From the NCBI GenBank assembly GCA_937872715.1, contig CALMTJ010000160.1, forward strand, positions 7,422 to 14,717: 7,296 nucleotides of DNA, written 5' to 3'. This DNA is from an uncultured Methylobacteriaceae bacterium (GTDB lineage Bacteria; Pseudomonadota; Alphaproteobacteria; Rhizobiales; Beijerinckiaceae). Within the stretch, counting starts at the first letter, position 1, and each line of letters starts with the position of its first letter. The position numbers and the translations under genes are program-made. Below the pieces are notes generated by a model. It was not told the DNA's origin. It saw nothing but the letters and a program-made list of their open reading frames with translations, and made no database searches. Shown piece after piece: positions 5,195 through 7,296 of the stretch.

Positions 5195-6937
5195 GTGCTG
5201 AGCGCCTTCTTCGCCTATTACCGGCCGCATCGCGGGCTGTTCCTGCTCGATTTCGGCTGCGCCGTGCTGTCCGGGCTCCTGGAGCTCGCCTTTCCCCTGG
5301 CCGTCGCGGCCTTCGTCGACCGGCTCCTGCCGCGGGGCGACTGGCCGCTGATCCTGGTCTGCGCCGCCGGCCTGCTGGCCGTCTACGCGGTGAATGCCGG
5401 CCTCATGGCGATCGTCACCTATTGGGGGCACGTGCTCGGGATCGAGATCGAGACGGAGATGCGCAGGCGCGCCTTCGACAGGCTCCAGACCCTCTCCTTC
5501 CGCTTCTACGACGAGCAGAGGACCGGCCACCTCGTAGCCCGCGTCACGAAGGACCTGGAGGAGATCGGCGAGGTCGCCCATCACGGGCCGGAGGACCTGT
5601 TCATCGCCGTGATGACGTTCGTCGGCGCCTTCGCGCTGATGCTGACCCTCCATGTCGAGCTCGCGCTCGTCACCGCGCTCGTCGTGCCGGTCGCGGGCTT
5701 CGTCGTCGCCCGATACGGCGGCCGCATGGCGGCGAACTGGCGCGAGCAGTTCGGCCGCGTCGGCGCGTTCAACGCGCGCCTCGAACAGGCGATCGGCGGC
5801 GTGCGGGTCGTCCAGGCCTTCGCCAACGAGGACCATGAGCGGGACCTCTTCGCCCGCGACAACGGCCGCTACCGGAGGACCAAGCTCGACGCCTACCGGA
5901 TCATGGCCGCCGGGCAGACGCTCAACTATCTCGGCATGCGCCTCGTCCAGCTCGCCGTGATGCTCGCCGGCACGGCCTTCGTGGTCCGGGGCAGCCTCAC
6001 CGTCGGCGGCTTCGTCGGGTTCCTGCTCCTCGTCGGCGTGTTCTACCGGCCGCTCGACAAGATCGCGGCGGTTCTGGAGACCTACCCGAAGGGCATCGCG
6101 GGCTTCCGCCGCTACCAGGAGCTCCTCGCGACGCCGCCGGACATTTCCGACCGGCCGGGCGCGGCCGCGGCCCCGCTCTTCGCCGGCGAGATCCGGTTCG
6201 AGGACGTCTCCTTCGGCTACGCGTCCGGCCGCCCGGTGCTCGAGAGCATCGACCTCGCGATCCGGCCGGGCGAGACGGTCGCCTTCGTCGGCCCATCCGG
6301 CGCCGGCAAGACGACGCTCGTGTCGCTCCTGCCGCGCTTCTACGACGTCGAGACCGGCCGCATCACGATCGACGGGGTGGACATACGGGACGTCACGCTC
6401 GCCTCGCTCCGGCGCCAGATCGGCGTCGTGCAGCAGGACGTGTTCCTGTTCGCCGGCACCATCCGGGAGAACGTGGCCTATGGCCGGCTGGACGCGGACG
6501 CTGCCGCCATCGAGGACGCCGTCCGGCGCGCCAGGCTCGACCGCATGGTGGAGGACCTGCCGGACGGGCTCGAGACGGTGATCGGCGAGCGGGGCGTGAA
6601 GCTGTCCGGCGGCCAGAAGCAGCGGCTCGCCATCGCCCGGATCTTCCTCAAGAACCCGCCGATCCTGATCCTGGACGAGGCGACCTCCGCGCTCGACACG
6701 GAAACGGAGCAGGCCATCCAGCAATCCCTGGCGGAGCTCGCCCGGGGGCGCACGACGCTCGTCGTCGCCCACCGGCTCGCGACCATCCGCAATGCCGACC
6801 GCATCATCGTCATCACGGCCGACGGCATCGCCGAGCAGGGCACGCATGACGACCTGCTCAAGGCGGACCGGCACTACCGCCGGCTGCACGCCGCGCAGGT
6901 CGCGGGCGCCGGCCCGGCCGGCCTCCAGGCGGGCTGA
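5195..6937 (+). CDS. ABC exporter half-transporter (TMD-NBD fusion), Sav1866/MsbA-like
   Basis: This 580-residue inner-membrane protein has one transmembrane domain followed by one nucleotide-binding domain, the usual size for a homodimeric exporter. About six hydrophobic segments lie near 14-42, 50-74, 134-151, 154-173, 243-264 and 267-288. The NBD has Walker A GPSGAGKT (366-373), Q-loop VVQQD (411-415), signature LSGGQ (470-474), Walker B ILILDE (490-495, catalytic Glu495), a D-loop SALD (498-501) and switch His526, so it should be catalytically competent. The block from the signature through Walker B closely resembles Sav1866 and YheI/MsbA-type multidrug and lipid exporters (COG1132). Substrate is not predictable; lipids or hydrophobic drugs are typical. 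GTG 5195 is chosen because it sits at the family N-terminus (LSAFFAYYRPHRGLF). A TTG at 5033 would add 54 Arg/Pro/Ser-rich residues and is unlikely. No strong Shine-Dalgarno is visible, so the exact start is uncertain. Confidence 0.94.
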   Translation: MLSAFFAYYRPHRGLFLLDFGCAVLSGLLELAFPLAVAAFVDRLLPRGDWPLILVCAAGLLAVYAVNAGLMAIVTYWGHVLGIEIETEMRRRAFDRLQTLSFRFYDEQRTGHLVARVTKDLEEIGEVAHHGPEDLFIAVMTFVGAFALMLTLHVELALVTALVVPVAGFVVARYGGRMAANWREQFGRVGAFNARLEQAIGGVRVVQAFANEDHERDLFARDNGRYRRTKLDAYRIMAAGQTLNYLGMRLVQLAVMLAGTAFVVRGSLTVGGFVGFLLLVGVFYRPLDKIAAVLETYPKGIAGFRRYQELLATPPDISDRPGAAAAPLFAGEIRFEDVSFGYASGRPVLESIDLAIRPGETVAFVGPSGAGKTTLVSLLPRFYDVETGRITIDGVDIRDVTLASLRRQIGVVQQDVFLFAGTIRENVAYGRLDADAAAIEDAVRRARLDRMVEDLPDGLETVIGERGVKLSGGQKQRLAIARIFLKNPPILILDEATSALDTETEQAIQQSLAELARGRTTLVVAHRLATIRNADRIIVITADGIAEQGTHDDLLKADRHYRRLHAAQVAGAGPAGLQAG

Positions 6938-7003
6938 GCGGATCCAGGCACCGCCGTCGGGACGCGGCCCGAGAGCTTCCAACCCCTGAACACCGGGCGG
7001 CCC

Positions 7004-7113
7004 GTCCTGGCCGGGCTTGGCCCGGCCAACCACGAAGGACGCGGCCGCGCGCGAGCCTATCGACGTCACGGCCCCGGACGGACGTGGATGGCCGAGCCAA
7101 GCCCGGCCATGAC
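7004..7113. repeat. Inverted pair of 31-bp hairpin-forming repeats downstream of the ABC exporter
   Basis: Arm 1 (7004-7034) and the reverse complement of arm 2 (7083-7113) agree at 28 of 31 positions and are separated by 48 nt. Each arm is itself near-palindromic: in arm 1, TGGCCGGGC (7008-7016), loop TTG, GCCCGGCCA (7020-7028) is a perfect 9-bp stem; arm 2 has GGCCGAGC-CAA-GCCCGGCC with one mismatch. This is a second REP-like family, distinct in sequence from the elements at 855-986 and 7164-7296. The GGCCGGGC core resembles common intergenic repeats of alphaproteobacteria. Lying 66 nt after the exporter stop codon, arm 1 may also stabilise or terminate that transcript; it lacks a T tract. 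Confidence 0.8.
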
Positions 7114-7120
7114 GAACCGC

Positions 7121-7140
7121 TCGTCATATGACTCTGTCAT
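7121..7140 (+). promoter_or_regulatory. Weak Pho-box-like pair with non-canonical spacing
   Basis: TCGTCAT (7121-7127) and a perfect CTGTCAT half-site (7134-7140) lie in a short AT-richer patch between two repeats. The half-sites are 13 bp apart instead of 11, and no coding start is visible within the window to the right. The patch also contains the 10-bp palindrome GTCATATGAC (7123-7132). It is recorded only as a possible regulatory site for a gene beyond the right edge. Confidence 0.2.
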
Positions 7141-7163
7141 ACGCCCTAAGAGCCGTCCGAAAA

Positions 7164-7296
7164 CTCCTCCTTATGCTGAGGTGGCCGCCGCAGGCGGACC
7201 TCGAAGCACGCCCCCGGACTTTGATCCGGGGGCACGCGCGACCGTTATGCGTCCTTCGAGGCCGATCTCCGATCGGCACCTCAGGAAGAGGAGGAG
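7164..7296 (-). repeat. Bipartite palindromic intergenic repeat, copy B (inverted relative to copy A), reaching the window edge
   Basis: Read on the minus strand, this element repeats the block order of copy A: CTCCTCTTCCTGAGG (7293-7279), then the 31-nt block at 7261-7231 (28/31 identical to 885-915), a variable centre, GCGTGCTTCGAGG (7211-7199) and CCTCAGCATAAGGAG (7181-7167). The right arm holds a small hairpin (GCCGATC at 7261-7267, loop TCC, GATCGGC at 7271-7277). The centre, unlike that of copy A, forms a perfect 9-bp hairpin: GCCCCCGGA (7210-7218), loop CTTTGA, TCCGGGGGC (7225-7233). Stem sequences differ from copy A but pairing is kept. The outer end falls at the window boundary, so its true limit is not seen. 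With the repeats to its left it accounts for most of the ~360 gene-free bases after 6937. Confidence 0.83.

Noticed and set aside
4868..7069. Long minus-strand open frame (about 730 codons) antisense to the ABC exporter
   Set aside because: Composition is Glu/Arg/Asp/Gly-rich without recognisable domains, and it covers a textbook ABC exporter on the other strand.
7121..7140. A genuine Pho box for a gene to the right
   Set aside because: Half-sites are 13 bp apart rather than 11 and only one is perfect; kept only as a low-confidence site.

Overview
The window is strongly GC-rich, with GC-biased third codon positions. Together with the protein families and the repeats, this points to an alphaproteobacterium of the Hyphomicrobiales, most plausibly Methylobacteriaceae. 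That placement is inference from protein flavour and repeat style, not a database match.

Layout from left to right. (1) Two overlapping minus-strand genes form an operon that runs off the left edge: a small Tat-exported protein of unknown function with a CPFC motif, then the N-terminal half of a LolD/MacB-type ABC ATPase. (2) A ~130-bp bipartite palindromic intergenic repeat (copy A) lies upstream of that operon. (3) A minus-strand secreted PhoA-family alkaline phosphatase with an N-terminal Ig-like domain follows; a good candidate PhoB box lies ~45 bp upstream of its start. (4) Divergent from it is a plus-strand calcineurin-type metallophosphoesterase of the LpxH/PlcP group. (5) Convergent with that is a minus-strand M24 (creatinase/prolidase-fold) protein that appears to have lost every canonical metal ligand. 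(6) Divergent again is a plus-strand full-length Sav1866/MsbA-type ABC exporter half-transporter. (7) The last ~360 bases contain no convincing gene but hold two repeats: a 31-bp-arm inverted pair with strong hairpins, and a second copy (B) of the element at 855-986 in the opposite orientation.

How the genes may work together: the phosphatase and the metallophosphoesterase share one intergenic region containing the candidate Pho box, so they may form a small phosphate-starvation module. The secreted phosphatase would release phosphate from organic esters. The metallophosphoesterase would either act in lipid A synthesis (LpxH role) or, as I think more likely in an alphaproteobacterium beside a Pho-regulated gene, in phospholipid turnover (PlcP role). 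The M24 protein and the ABC exporter have no clear functional link to this pair. I found no CRISPR array, tRNA, rRNA, transposase, phage gene or defence cassette. The best candidates for something under-described are the Pho-linked metallophosphoesterase, the metal-ligand-less M24 protein and the two families of bipartite repeats.
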